A stretch of DNA of 64,000 nt, taken from Entomortierella parvispora. Taxonomy: Eukaryota; Mortierellomycota; Mortierellomycetes; Mortierellales; Mortierellaceae. The translations under genes and the position numbers were made by a program. Below, one piece after another: positions 54,705 through 64,000 of this stretch; position 1 is the stretch's first letter, and each line of letters begins with the position of its first letter. The notes beneath the pieces are model-generated. The model was not told the DNA's origin, did no database searches, and was given only the letters and a program-made list of their open reading frames with translations. The stretch lies in assembly GCA_963573315.1 (NCBI GenBank), contig OY752153.1:372001-436000 (forward strand), written 5' to 3'.

Positions 54705-57545
54705 ATGTTAGGGAGAACCACCAATACAACTAGCAAGCCTACAGGAACAACAGGAACCGGCGTGGGTTCTACCACTGGATCATCATCCACCACCACCACC
54801 GGAGGATTTCAACGCAACGCTGTCAGTAAACTCACTACTGGCTTCAACTCTGCGAGCTCCAACTTCAATCGAGCCGCTCCTTCCTCCAACAGTCCTTCTT
54901 CGCCCTCGCCCATCAACTCTTTCCGAAGTGGCAGTTTTGGAAGTTCGAGCAGCAGCAGTGCCGGCACAGGCTCTCCAACCTCGGCCATGGCCCAGGCACG
55001 CGCCGCCTTGCTCCAGAAATCCCAACAAGGTGCAGCAGCCTCTGGTGGCGTATCCCCCGTCTCCTCCAACGCTTCGCCTCAGCACTCTCCTACGCCCGAT
55101 CGAGTAACGCCTACGAGTCAGCGGTTCAATTTGAGAGACACGTCCTCTGTCCAAAACACCAACGGCAGCCATTCTACCACCACAACTCCTTCGTATGTTA
55201 GACCCTCGGCAACTAAAGAAGGAGGAGGAGGAGGAGGTTTTGCCGTGAGCAATTCGCCCTTTGCCACCAGGAATCAGATTCAGACTCATACCTTGAGGCA
55301 GACTTCCGGTCATCCCAGCAGCACTACTACCTCGCCCACCAGATCGAGATTCTCGCGTCCGGGCTCTATCTCTTCTGCAGCAGGAGTAGCAGCAGCATCA
55401 CCAACAGCAGCAGCAGCCACTGTTACACTCAAGCCGATCCCTGCAGCAACATCGGCGACATCTGCAACTATACCTAGAGCTGCACCTGCACCTGCACCTG
55501 AGCCCGTTGTTGTGCCCACAGCCGTAATTGTGCCCGTTGTTGCTGATCAGGTCATCCCATCACCTGCATGTGAACCCGCAGCTTCGCCAAAGCCTGAGCT
55601 TAAAGCAGAGTCAGTTCGGACGATTGAGGAACCGGTAGATCCTGTCCCTTCACGAACAACAGAGAAAGAGGTAATCGTTGCCGAAGAAAACAAGATCATT
55701 GTCGAAGCTAAGATGGAAGGATCTGCACAGATCGATGTTCCTGTCCAGGAACTACCCGTTCCTGCTGCAAGCCTGCGAGGGGAGGAGGCGAAAGTGGAGA
55801 CATCTGCTGAGATCAACACCGTTGAAGCTCTTGTTTCAGCTGACGCGATTGAAGAGATGGGTGTCGAAATGGAGAGGGGGGATGAGGTCCTGGAGGATAC
55901 TACAAGCACTATCATCACCGATCCAGTTGAAGGAATTGTCTCCGCTGTCGACATTTCGATTGAGGTCGTCAAAAAGGAAGAAGAAAAGGCTACTGTTCCT
56001 TCTGCTGACACCAGACAAGAAGAGGTGGTAGAGGCGGAGAGTGTTATCCCTGCTGCATTTGAGGAGAAAGTGGTGTATGAAGTAACTGATTTGGAGGAAA
56101 AGGATGCGAAGGAGGAATTCCCTGCTACAGTTGAGGGAGAAAAAGTCGTGGCCACTTGTATCCACAAGACTGAAGTACATGCTTCCGTCTCCAACGTTGA
56201 ACAAGATGACATCAAAGCCCAAGAAGACGCGTCTTCACAGGTTCAGGCAGAGGAAGAAGAAAGCATTGTAAAAGAGATCGCGATCTCCTCCCAGTGTGAA
56301 GAATCCGCTGTTGAGGACACCACCGAGGCTCAGGAAAAGGAGTATATTCTGACCCAGGAAACTGTCCATGCTCCGGAGGCGGACGAGAAGGAGGAAGAGC
56401 GCGCAAAAATGGAAGTGGCCCAAGATGAAAGCTTGCCCATCGTGGAAGAGCGATCTGCGCCTGAGGAAGAGACCATCCTTGCCGAGGAATCAGAGAAAAT
56501 GGAAGTGGAAATTGCAGCGGAGGAACAAGAGATCGCGACTGTTGCCGCGGAGGAGCCCAAGGAGGAGCAAGTGCTAGAGCAGGAGCATCCACAGGAGCAA
56601 GAGGAAAACGCGCCAGAGCAGCAGATTCCTCCTCCACCTTCTTTTGACGAGATGCACCAGAACCCGCCTTCGCCTGCTCGAATGACTCGGGAGGCTGCCA
56701 CGGCTGCTTATGAGGCCGCCGTCGAATTCCCGGTCGTGTCCAAGACCAAGGAGGAGATGCTCCAGTCTGCACCTGAGCAACCAATCATGGTCTCGCCCAG
56801 TGTAAGCACCCGTAGCAGTATCAGCTCCAGCTTCAGCAGCTTCAGCGTCAACGGACTGACTCAGCCCTCAACGCCCACCGAAGAGTCCCAAAACGGCCGT
56901 AAGGCTGGATTTATATCGCAAAAGGTAAAGAGGAACAGTCGAGGAAGACGACATGACCATTTGTTATGTTTGTTTGTTGTGCCTGACGCACGGACGATTT
57001 ACTACTTAGTTCCATTGGAAGCATGGCGGCGAGACTGTCAAGGTCACTGGCACGTTCGACAACTGGCAAGGTAAAAAAAAATAGACACGAGTGTTGTGCT
57101 CGTGTTGTGCTCGTGTTGAGTTTATTGATCTGACAACATATTCCCCTTTCCTGTGCACCACACAGAAACTGTCCACCTCAAGAAGGTGCCCGGCACTAGG
57201 GACGAGTTCGCCGCAATCGTCGATCTGGATAGAACTGCCCACATCGTATGTTTTTTTACTAGATCAGCATCCATTTTATGACGTTCTTCATCTTATAAGT
57301 GTAATAGTACTGTGTCTAACCCTCTTTTCTTCCTCTCTTCTTTCATTCTCTCGACTCCTCTCTTCTTCCTCTGCTACTTATACACATAGCAATTCAAATT
57401 CGTCGTGGATGGAGTATGGCGCTGCTCGACCGAATTTGCAACCGAGTACGATTACAGCGGCCACTTGAACAATGTTCTGCATGCGATCCCACTCGAGCGA
57501 CAACAGCTGATGCGCCAACAGCACCACCATCACCGCCAATACTAG
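54705..57545 (+). CDS. Disordered protein with C-terminal CBM48/AMPK-beta-like domain, 4 exons
   Basis: Exons 54705-56924, 57010-57070, 57166-57245 and 57390-57545 give 838 aa. Residues 1-270 are Ser/Thr/Gly/Ala-rich; residues about 310-700 are acidic with Val/Glu/Ala (E-rich, low complexity). The last three exons encode a compact domain: FHWKHGGETVKVTGTFDNWQ, TVHLKKVPGT, DEFAAIVDLD and QFKFVVDGVWRCS. This is the glycogen-binding CBM48 seen in the AMPK beta subunit and in yeast Mdg1/Crp1; the two Trp (FHW, FDNWQ) are the usual sugar-contacting positions. It lacks the AMPK-beta C-terminal domain, so a Mdg1/Crp1-like role is more likely than a kinase subunit. The start is MLGRTTNTT; the (CT)n tract before it is leader. 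Confidence 0.88.
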
Positions 57546-58642
57546 ATACTACTCGCCTCTCCTCCCGGTCCCCGCCTCTACCTTTGCTCCCCTTCCACCT
57601 AAACGATAATGGACGAAATTTCACACCGTCCGCAAGTAACTCTCAATTGAACCAATCAAAAGAAACTACTGTAAACAGCAACAACGTCGTAATAACACCG
57701 ATAAAATAAAACAACGATTTATTATTTTTATCAAGCCGAGGATAACGCAAGGCCAGAAATTTGGTGGAGGCTTCGTCAAAGAAGTGTCCCTGTTCTAACC
57801 CTCCTTGCGAGAGTATTTCTCAGTATCCAAGCATCATCGGCTATCGAGAGACTGTTCAGCTTGTCTGGCAATATTTTAACCAACCGGATAGGACACATAA
57901 CGAATCGGGAAATCATCTGCGGGCGTGCATGCAATTTGGTGACCGGTTGCAACCAGTTTTCACTAGCAGCAACTGGTTGCCTCGACGAGTTCTGAGTTTG
58001 AAGACAAACAAACCTGCGGGCGTAGCAACTACCGGTACGTAGTTTCTTCCCAGCTTGCCACGAAATAAATCTGTGAGCATTCGACCAAGCTCCGACCAGT
58101 CGTGACCAGTTGTACTCAGTTTCGCAACTGGTCGCAACTGGTTGTTCTGTGGAAATAAACATCTTGCTTGCTCAACTTCTACTTTCCAGCACACATACAC
58201 ACACGCATCAAGGCAAGTCTGCCCAACATTATCACCTATTCGTTGTTTAAAAACACTCCAGCCAAGGCCACTCTCGTTACTTCTCGTCGACCTTTGCGCA
58301 CTCTTTCCTCCTTTGCTTTTATCAACCACAATGTCACCACACCTCCATTCCACTTGCTTCATTATCATTGCGTGAATAGTTTAAGGCACGTTGGTAGAGT
58401 CCGTCAGAAACGGTGGAGAGATGGTACTGGGTTTCCAGCGCGTTCTTCCAGCAACCTCTTGCTTCCATATGCTGCAAGAAGAGGAGGTAGCCATGGCGTT
58501 CCGACGTTCCGATTGGAGGTCTACCTGTCAGAGGGCAAGAAGCAGACTTCCTGCGAGGATGAAGTTCCATTACTTTCTCCATTTTCTTGTATAAAGGAAT
58601 GGGTGAACAGATTTATGTGAAGGATCGACATGTGAAGAGGGT
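57546..58642. other. Intergenic with inverted-repeat cluster; no gene seen
   Basis: Follows the CBM48 gene (AATAAA-like signal near 57704). Open frames are short and lack domains. The main structure is the GCAACTGGTTGC-type repeat cluster described separately and several TTATGTGAA motifs leading into the MITE-like element. Confidence 0.5.
57930..58150. repeat. Cluster of inverted GCAACTGGTTGC-type motifs
   Basis: Around 57948-57979 a GCAACCAGTT arm is followed 12 bases later by AACTGGTTGC, a perfect 10-bp stem. A second group near 58095-58145 has GACCAGT, GACCAGTTG, GCAACTGGTCGCAACTGGTT. The motif occurs at least six times in about 220 bp in both orientations. This could be the ends of a small decayed element or a set of binding sites. 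Confidence 0.6.
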
Positions 58643-59283
58643 GTTCATTTATGATTTATGTGAAATCAAAACAGTAACGGCTGAGCCACCCCACATTATG
58701 TGAAGGTCAATCCCACACATCAAAAATTGAATACCAATCGTGATGACTGTGGTGTGTAAACCAACGGTCCCTTTTCCTCGATTTCCTTCGCAAGAACATT
58801 CAAGTGTGCATCCTGACCCCAGATTATCAACACCTCCTCCTCCTCTACCGCCAACGCGTCTTTTCTTGCCACCGCGTCTCTTCTTGCCACCGCCAATACC
58901 ATCGCCCCTCCCCACATTTTTACTCTCACCTATATTACCGCCAACTTCTACTTTGCCGTTTCACTCACCCAGCCCTGAGCCTGTCGAGCCCACCGCGAAG
59001 CGGTGGCGACGTACCCGTTATCCATTCGGTTTTTCATTGCATCCAGTTGCTCTAAGGGGTTCACTCTCCTCTTGCCGAGGTTGTAAAAAGCAGAATTGAC
59101 CGCGGAGGGCAGCGGATGGTTTGAAAGGCAATGGATAATGAGACATGAAGCTCGAAGAATTGGATGCGGCCCGAGGAGTATTGGGCAATGGGATATGGAA
59201 GAGTAAGGAGAATTGACACGAGCAGTGCAGACCTTCACATAATGTGGGGTAGCGGTTATTGTTTTGACTTCACATAAATGAAC
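58643..59283. mobile_element. MITE-like non-autonomous element with ~50-bp terminal inverted repeats
   Basis: The left end (58643-58707) and right end (59232-59283) are inverted copies of each other. Both start GTTCATTTATG, then TGAA.TCAAAACA.TAAC.GCT, then ACCCCACATTATGTGAAGGTC, with one 7-bp insertion and a few mismatches. The 641-bp element encodes no transposase; the interior is C-rich and holds only a proline-rich chance frame. I see no clear target-site duplication. Confidence 0.8.
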
Positions 59284-59394
59284 TCCACTCCACTCTAAAG
59301 GAATATTTTTAACGATTTTTTTATTTCTATTTTGTTGTGAATCAGGATAGCGCCATCACTCATTGTCTTGGACTATTCCTCAAGTCTGAAAACC

Positions 59395-60189
59395 ATGGAA
59401 TCCGCCAGCCTCATTCGACACCTGATTTGGGTTCCTCGGGGCCACTTGAAGAAGGCCATCATTTGCCTGATCATAATCATTATTGCCCTTGGCTCTACTG
59501 TGAACCTCGAGGTCATGTACCATACCAGGAGGAACCAATTGGACCTTCAAGTCAACGACTTGCAGATGATCTCTGTAGACTCATTGTCGTCACTCGAACC
59601 TGCCGACCACAAATATAGTATGTACATGTATCTTGGATGCACCGTCAGTTCGTTTGCGTCCGTCTTCTGGCATGTTACTCAGGCGGTCAAGGTCTGCGAT
59701 CTCTCCAGCTCGGGTCCGTGTGACGTCAGGATGAAGAAGGATTACATCTACGACGATCTTGGACTCAAAGCCTACGAGTGGCTCCAATCGGATCGGTTCT
59801 CTCAAATGCTGAATCAAAACGAGGTTATTGTCAAATTGGATGATGATACGATTGTTACAAAGGATATTCTTGATATTTTGGTCGATAACTTTGTAAAGTC
59901 GGATTGCAAGTTTGCGGGAACGATGCGCCTGCGAAAGGACGGACTGTTCTGGAGCAGTGGGCCGTTGTTTTTGGTCAAGGCTGACTACTTGAAGCAACAA
60001 CTCCAGGATAACGCAAAGGCGTTGTTGCGGGAACGTGAATTTGAAAAACACGAGGATGTCCAGATGTCGGCCTTGCTCAACCTCAAGGATCGGAAATTGG
60101 TCTGCAATATCGACACCAATCAGTTCAAACACCGGTATTACCAGGATAATCGGATGACAATTCTCTACAAGCCCTATGTCAAGTGCTAG
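59395..60189 (+). CDS. Type II membrane glycosyltransferase, GT31-like
   Basis: 264 aa from the ATG at 59395 (MESASLIRHLIWVPRG). A single N-terminal signal anchor (about residues 21-38, AIICLIIIIIALGSTV) places the catalytic part in the Golgi lumen. The acidic DDD of VIVKLDDDTIVTKD (residues 149-151) is the metal/nucleotide-sugar site. Then come FAGTMRLRKDG, FWSSGPLFLVKADY and EHEDV-like KHEDVQM, an arrangement seen in beta-1,3-galactosyl/GlcNAc transferases of GT31. The exact sugar is unknown. The MITE-like element ends 111 bp upstream of the start, so its promoter must be very short or lie partly inside the element. Confidence 0.8.
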   Translation: MESASLIRHLIWVPRGHLKKAIICLIIIIIALGSTVNLEVMYHTRRNQLDLQVNDLQMISVDSLSSLEPADHKYSMYMYLGCTVSSFASVFWHVTQAVKVCDLSSSGPCDVRMKKDYIYDDLGLKAYEWLQSDRFSQMLNQNEVIVKLDDDTIVTKDILDILVDNFVKSDCKFAGTMRLRKDGLFWSSGPLFLVKADYLKQQLQDNAKALLREREFEKHEDVQMSALLNLKDRKLVCNIDTNQFKHRYYQDNRMTILYKPYVKC

Positions 60190-60495
60190 TGGACAATTCC
60201 GCCCAGCACCCCAACTTGTTCACCCCAACTTCTTCACCACCCCAACTTCACCTCTTTCACGTCCAAATCATTAAACCAGCGTACCATTTCGGTACCGGTA
60301 GACTGCCAATAAACGCATCTCTGCTAGAAGTGTCCCTCAGGTGGACTCTCCAATTTATTCTTAGCCTCCGACAAGGACTCAATGATGACTCACTTGGACC
60401 CAGAAGTATCCGCGCTTCAACCGGAAGTACAATAATTATGTGGCGATGAAATTCGGTAACGTAATGCAGAAGGAGGAGGAACGCCCAGGGTTGGG

Positions 60496-62187
60496 TCAGA
60501 TCATACTCGTCCTGGTGGTGATCCAAGAGAATATACTCTGCCGAGAGACATTGGAGTCGGGAGCAACGCTGCAGATGAAAAGAACATCGGTTCGTGAGAT
60601 GTCAGTGGATCTCAGATCAATCGACTCTAGCGGGGCGCAGTGTCGAGTGACAATGGTTCTCATCTCCCCTGGATCTATTTGAGACGAAAATAACACTAAT
60701 CGACGCAACCCTAGCAAGGAATTGATAGGAGCAGAAGATTTCGAGGCCGAATTGGTGATGCGACCAACCTTTATCAGTTCATGCTGAGGATTCAGCCAAG
60801 CTAACGGGTCCGACAAAGAGATGTTGAGGCTCCGAAGATGCTGAAATGCCGGGACTGGGGACTGGTATGAGTCTTCGGCAACCACAGAGGCAGACTCGCC
60901 AGGATGCAGAAAGGTGCAGAGTCGAAAGTCGGCGTACAATGAAGCGGAAATTGTAAGCGCCTCCAGTCGCGTCTGTGCCCTGACAAAATCAAGTTGGGCC
61001 CTCAAAGGTATTCCTGTCACCCTGTAAAGACCCAAAGACGTGAGGGATTTGGTCGAGGAGCCAAATTCACTCTCGTCATCGGAAAAAATGACATTGACGT
61101 TGGTTAACCAAAGGTGGTCAAGTCGTTCGGTGTTATCCAGCAGGGTACTTAAAAAATCTTTGTACAAAGTGCACTTCTGGATATGGATTCTGAAGAAACA
61201 CGGCCACCAGCGGCGTTATGGTCCGTCATTTGAAATAGACATTCAGGCGCTCCAGCGCCAACACCGATTTAGTATGGGCTCGCTGATCTTCAGAGTTGTC
61301 GGACCTCGGTTTTGTTTGATGATGGCCAGGACTATATCCACCGCCGTGTCGAGTGCTCCGAATCTGTTACTGTCCCCATCCCTGAGATTGGTAAAGCTTT
61401 TGATACTGCTCATTCATTCTACTTCATTCACCGCCTCCGGGAGCGTCGATTGAGGAAAGAACAGGATCCCTTCGTTGGCATTTTCTGGAATGACGCAGTA
61501 GAGAGTGGTCAAATCTGAACGCCTGCCAGCCAAAAGGACTGGGCTCAAGAAGGAGTTCATCGAGACTGTCCTTCCAGTCTTTTCCAGCCAAGAAGAGTAC
61601 CTTAAAACTTGGTCGCAAAATGATCCATAAAGCTGAAGTTTCTGTGCCCATGGCTCTTTCTGCTGCTCTTGTTGCTCGATCTGGTGGTCGTCATAGCGGC
61701 CGAGCCTTTTCTTGAGGATGCTCCGAAAATTTAACATGAGCACCGTCCACCAGAAATAGGGCGCAAAGATGCCATGCCATTGCCTACTGATTTGGCGACA
61801 GGATCGGATGTCTGATGGCTCTTTAACAAAGAACCTGACCACGTTCAAGACCTCTGGAATGTCAAACGGAGACGCAAGACATTGGAAAAGAATGTGAATT
61901 GCTGCTGCGTTGCGATGAAGAAGAAAGTTAAAGGGTAAAGATGAGAGAAATGCACAGATGCTGAGAGCACAGACGATGACGATGTTGAGGAAAGAAGACA
62001 AAGGAGATGGGTCATGTGCATGTGCATTGCATGACCTTGTCGGGAAAAAAGAGACCAATGAGGTATGGTCAAAATTTCTTCGTGCCCTGGCAAACCAATG
62101 CGCTGCGGAGCTCAGTCGACACGCGTCTGGAACGCGTGGAGGGTAAATTCTCTTATAAATGAGCTGCTCCCGCAACTTTTTGCCCAC
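60496..62187 (-). pseudogene. Decayed F-box/LRR gene (several breaks)
   Basis: The F-box is recognisable near 61690-61870 (SPFDIPEVLNVVRFF, SCRQISRQWHGIFAPYFW), but no ATG opens that frame. At 61416-61414 a TGA is followed in the same frame by SSIKSFTNLRDG ... LKISEPILN. Near 61250 the readable frame changes to VLALERLNVYFK, then TPLVAVFLQNPYPEVHF. From 61167 another frame carries LRR sequence (RLDHLWLTNVNVIF, HLRSLNISLSDP, LRRLVLFSSQIDP) to 60496. The C-terminal KCDGGG block is missing. At least four lesions. Confidence 0.75.
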
Positions 62188-62235
62188 TCTTTTAGGTCAT
62201 GGTATCATACTGGTGTATTTACAAAATTCTAAAGA

Positions 62236-64000
62236 CTACTCAGGAAAGGTAAATGATTCGGAGGTTGTATCGATCTCGGGTCGATGCTTATGCACGTAAT
62301 CCCTGAACAGGTCCGAACCCGCCGCGGGAACTCCTACAATCTGCCTCAGATTTGGCCACTTCGCGACCACCAGTTTCGCTTGCTCTTCCGTCAAGACCAC
62401 GCTGGACTCTACGCTGGGCGATTTCAAGTTCAACAGTTCCAGATCTTGCAGATTTTCCAATAAATGGAGTGATTTTTCTGGATAGAACCCATTCGCCCCG
62501 GAACCACCCAGGAAATCCAGTAGATGGATCTCCAGGAGTGCCGCCACCTGAGCCATGAACGCCTGCTGGGCCATATCAGCCGTATAATCTCCTCCTCCTC
62601 CGTCACACTTTGGACTCACTGAGAGCTGTGAAAGTCCTTTGCAGACCCAAGGTGTCCTTAGCCACAGCGGGTCACACTTCATGACTGCGCCCGAAACATG
62701 AAAAACCTCGAGCGTAAAAACAGAGCACAATATCACGATCGGTGCCTCATCGCCTCCATCCTGGATGGTACAATCTTCTAGGGTAATATGACTCAATGTC
62801 CAGGCACGAAGCGCCACAGCTCGGGCTAGGGTCAAGTCAACGGCGGCTTTCCGCAGCCTCAAGGTTGAAAGTCTTTTGCAATCAATCACAAGCCGCACAA
62901 CATCCGCGAGAGGGGCGGAAGTGATATCAAGTATGTTCAGCAATGGGGGTTGCGACTCTGAAGACGATGAAGAAGGAAGCAGTCTCCGCGGCTTGCCTTT
63001 ATCGTTTTCTTCCCATTCAAACCCGGTTAGTCGAGGAAGTCGTCTGGCCAACCTTAAGATGTCTTTCCAGAACACGCCCTGTACCTTGCAGACGCTCAAG
63101 TATACCAAGGAAGAGTTCTCAATGTTGGCGTTGGAGTCGAGCGACGCCTCTTCGGTCTTGCTGTCGTTTCCCTCATGTGCCTGAATCATCTTGAGGACCC
63201 TCTTGAGCTCACTGATTGGCCTCTGTGTCTCCTCTGGTGTCAATATGATACAGCTCCCGATCCAAAGTCGTTGGAGCGCAGGGGCGTGGCTCAATAAGAT
63301 CCGAATGAATAAGGGATCGCATCGAACGTTAGATAGGTGAACAAACTCTAACTGTGGCCAGAGAGGCGTCTTCAACCTACGAGAAACCATGGAGACACTA
63401 GGAAAAGACATGGCGCTGGCCCACGCCTTCATCTGTTCACTTTCCGAGTGCCTTGCATCCATCTCCGTGATTACTTCCAAAGATTCTGACCAGCGATAGA
63501 AACTGCTCTTTGATAAATATCCAGAGAAATTTATAGACTTCAGCGCTGGCGAGCCCTCCACTGCCAGACAGGCTTTATCCACGACCCCTTGAGGGTCGGT
63601 CGCCAACGTGCGGCGGTCAACGTTGAAGTAGGAGAACTTTTGGGTTGTCTCCTTAACAAGAAGGGCGATGTGCAGAAAGCTTCGCCGACACTTAAAATCT
63701 CCACTTTTCAAGAATTTCCATCGGACACTATGAAAATCGAAGGCGGCCGATGGCAACTTCACTTGATGATCCAATTCACTGAGTTTGGCTTGGTAAAGTT
63801 CATCGTGACTCGTACGAGAAGACGTCGGAGAGGAATTCTTGATCTTCATATAAATAGCGTCGAGGTCCTCAAGTAGGATCCAGTACATGAACGGCGAAAA
63901 GTGTGTGTACCAAAAATGGGAGACAAGGCGGCAGGATTGCAAATCCGCAATGGCCAGATCCAGACCAACCGTGCGGAGGATCTGGGGATCTGTCAGAGCT
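62236..64000 (-). CDS. F-box/LRR protein, intact in window, N-terminus off the edge
   Basis: Open from base 63999 to a stop at 62236 (about 587 residues visible). The visible start is inside the F-box (DPQILRTVGLDLAIADLQSC, RLVSHFWYTHFSPF). Leucine-rich segments follow (LWPQLEFVHLSNVRCDPLF, RLTGFEW, LSTLRLRKAAVDLTLA, WTLSHITLEDCTIQDGG). The family block WVCKGLSQLSVSPKCDGGGG is near 62610, and then come LLDFLGG, LENLQDLELLNL and WPNLRQIVG. This is the best-preserved member of the local family and the reference I used to recognise the broken ones. Likely an SCF substrate receptor. Confidence 0.88.
   Translation of the reverse strand, partial: ALTDPQILRTVGLDLAIADLQSCRLVSHFWYTHFSPFMYWILLEDLDAIYMKIKNSSPTSSRTSHDELYQAKLSELDHQVKLPSAAFDFHSVRWKFLKSGDFKCRRSFLHIALLVKETTQKFSYFNVDRRTLATDPQGVVDKACLAVEGSPALKSINFSGYLSKSSFYRWSESLEVITEMDARHSESEQMKAWASAMSFPSVSMVSRRLKTPLWPQLEFVHLSNVRCDPLFIRILLSHAPALQRLWIGSCIILTPEETQRPISELKRVLKMIQAHEGNDSKTEEASLDSNANIENSSLVYLSVCKVQGVFWKDILRLARRLPRLTGFEWEENDKGKPRRLLPSSSSSESQPPLLNILDITSAPLADVVRLVIDCKRLSTLRLRKAAVDLTLARAVALRAWTLSHITLEDCTIQDGGDEAPIVILCSVFTLEVFHVSGAVMKCDPLWLRTPWVCKGLSQLSVSPKCDGGGGDYTADMAQQAFMAQVAALLEIHLLDFLGGSGANGFYPEKSLHLLENLQDLELLNLKSPSVESSVVLTEEQAKLVVAKWPNLRQIVGVPAAGSDLFRDYVHKHRPEIDTTSESFTFPE

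Noticed and set aside
58740-59099. Proline-rich 119-codon frame inside the MITE-like element as a gene
   Set aside because: C-rich low-complexity translation with no transposase or other domain; it lies between inverted termini of a short non-autonomous element.
1-64000. tRNA, rRNA or CRISPR features
   Set aside because: I scanned for GGTTCGA-type B boxes with matching arms and for regularly spaced direct repeats; the only regular arrays are micro/minisatellites and coding repeats.

Overview
This is nuclear DNA of a filamentous fungus. The signs are short GT-AG introns (about 70-240 nt, one of 589 nt), standard eukaryotic housekeeping genes (Rrp5, Prp2/DHX16, casein kinase 1, an Hda1-class deacetylase), AATAAA-type poly(A) signals, and a dense family of F-box/leucine-rich-repeat genes. 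Several of those share a C-terminal block (WVC..L..L...PKCDGGG). That family, together with a ribonuclease-inhibitor-type LRR fragment and low synteny, fits Mortierellomycota (Mortierella/Linnemannia-like). The lineage is an inference from family content; no search could be run.

Layout. 1-2120 (-): 5' part of an RRM protein that looks like the fungal RRM-YTH m6A-reader family. 4278-6452 (-): casein kinase 1. 8832-14633 (+): RRP5. 14936-18371 (+): the PRP2/DHX16 spliceosomal helicase. 18511-25753 is accessory: two broken F-box/LRR genes flank a tandem pair of secreted DUF3472-like genes, and a scrambled F-box fragment lies at the duplication junction. 26528-30111 (+): a 1048-aa PA14/coiled-coil protein. 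30112-35037 is gene-poor and holds a chitin-synthase remnant and one 132-aa orphan. 35038-35550 (+): a small secreted protein with four near-identical four-cysteine repeats, the most novel item in the window. 36052-42039: an LRR remnant, an orphan membrane protein, a Kre9/Knh1-like membrane protein and two small orphans. 42590-46912 (-): a nine-exon HDA1/Clr3-type deacetylase with an Arb2 domain and a Q/P-rich tail. 47570-50046 (-): an ERMARD/DUF4209-like gene. 50470-53752 (+): one decayed and two intact F-box genes. 54705-57545 (+): a long disordered protein ending in a glycogen-binding-like CBM48 domain. 58643-59283: a MITE-like element with ~50-bp terminal inverted repeats, sitting 111 bp upstream of a GT31-like glycosyltransferase (59395-60189). 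60496-64000 (-): one decayed and one intact (edge-truncated) F-box/LRR gene.

The core genes serve RNA metabolism (YTH reader, Rrp5 in rRNA processing, Prp2 in splicing), signalling (CK1) and chromatin silencing (Hda1). The accessory blocks between them are dominated by birth and death of F-box genes, secreted proteins and mobile-element debris. All intron-exon models below were built by hand from splice consensus and frame continuity. In every multi-exon gene that lies wholly within the window, the exon lengths sum to a multiple of three.
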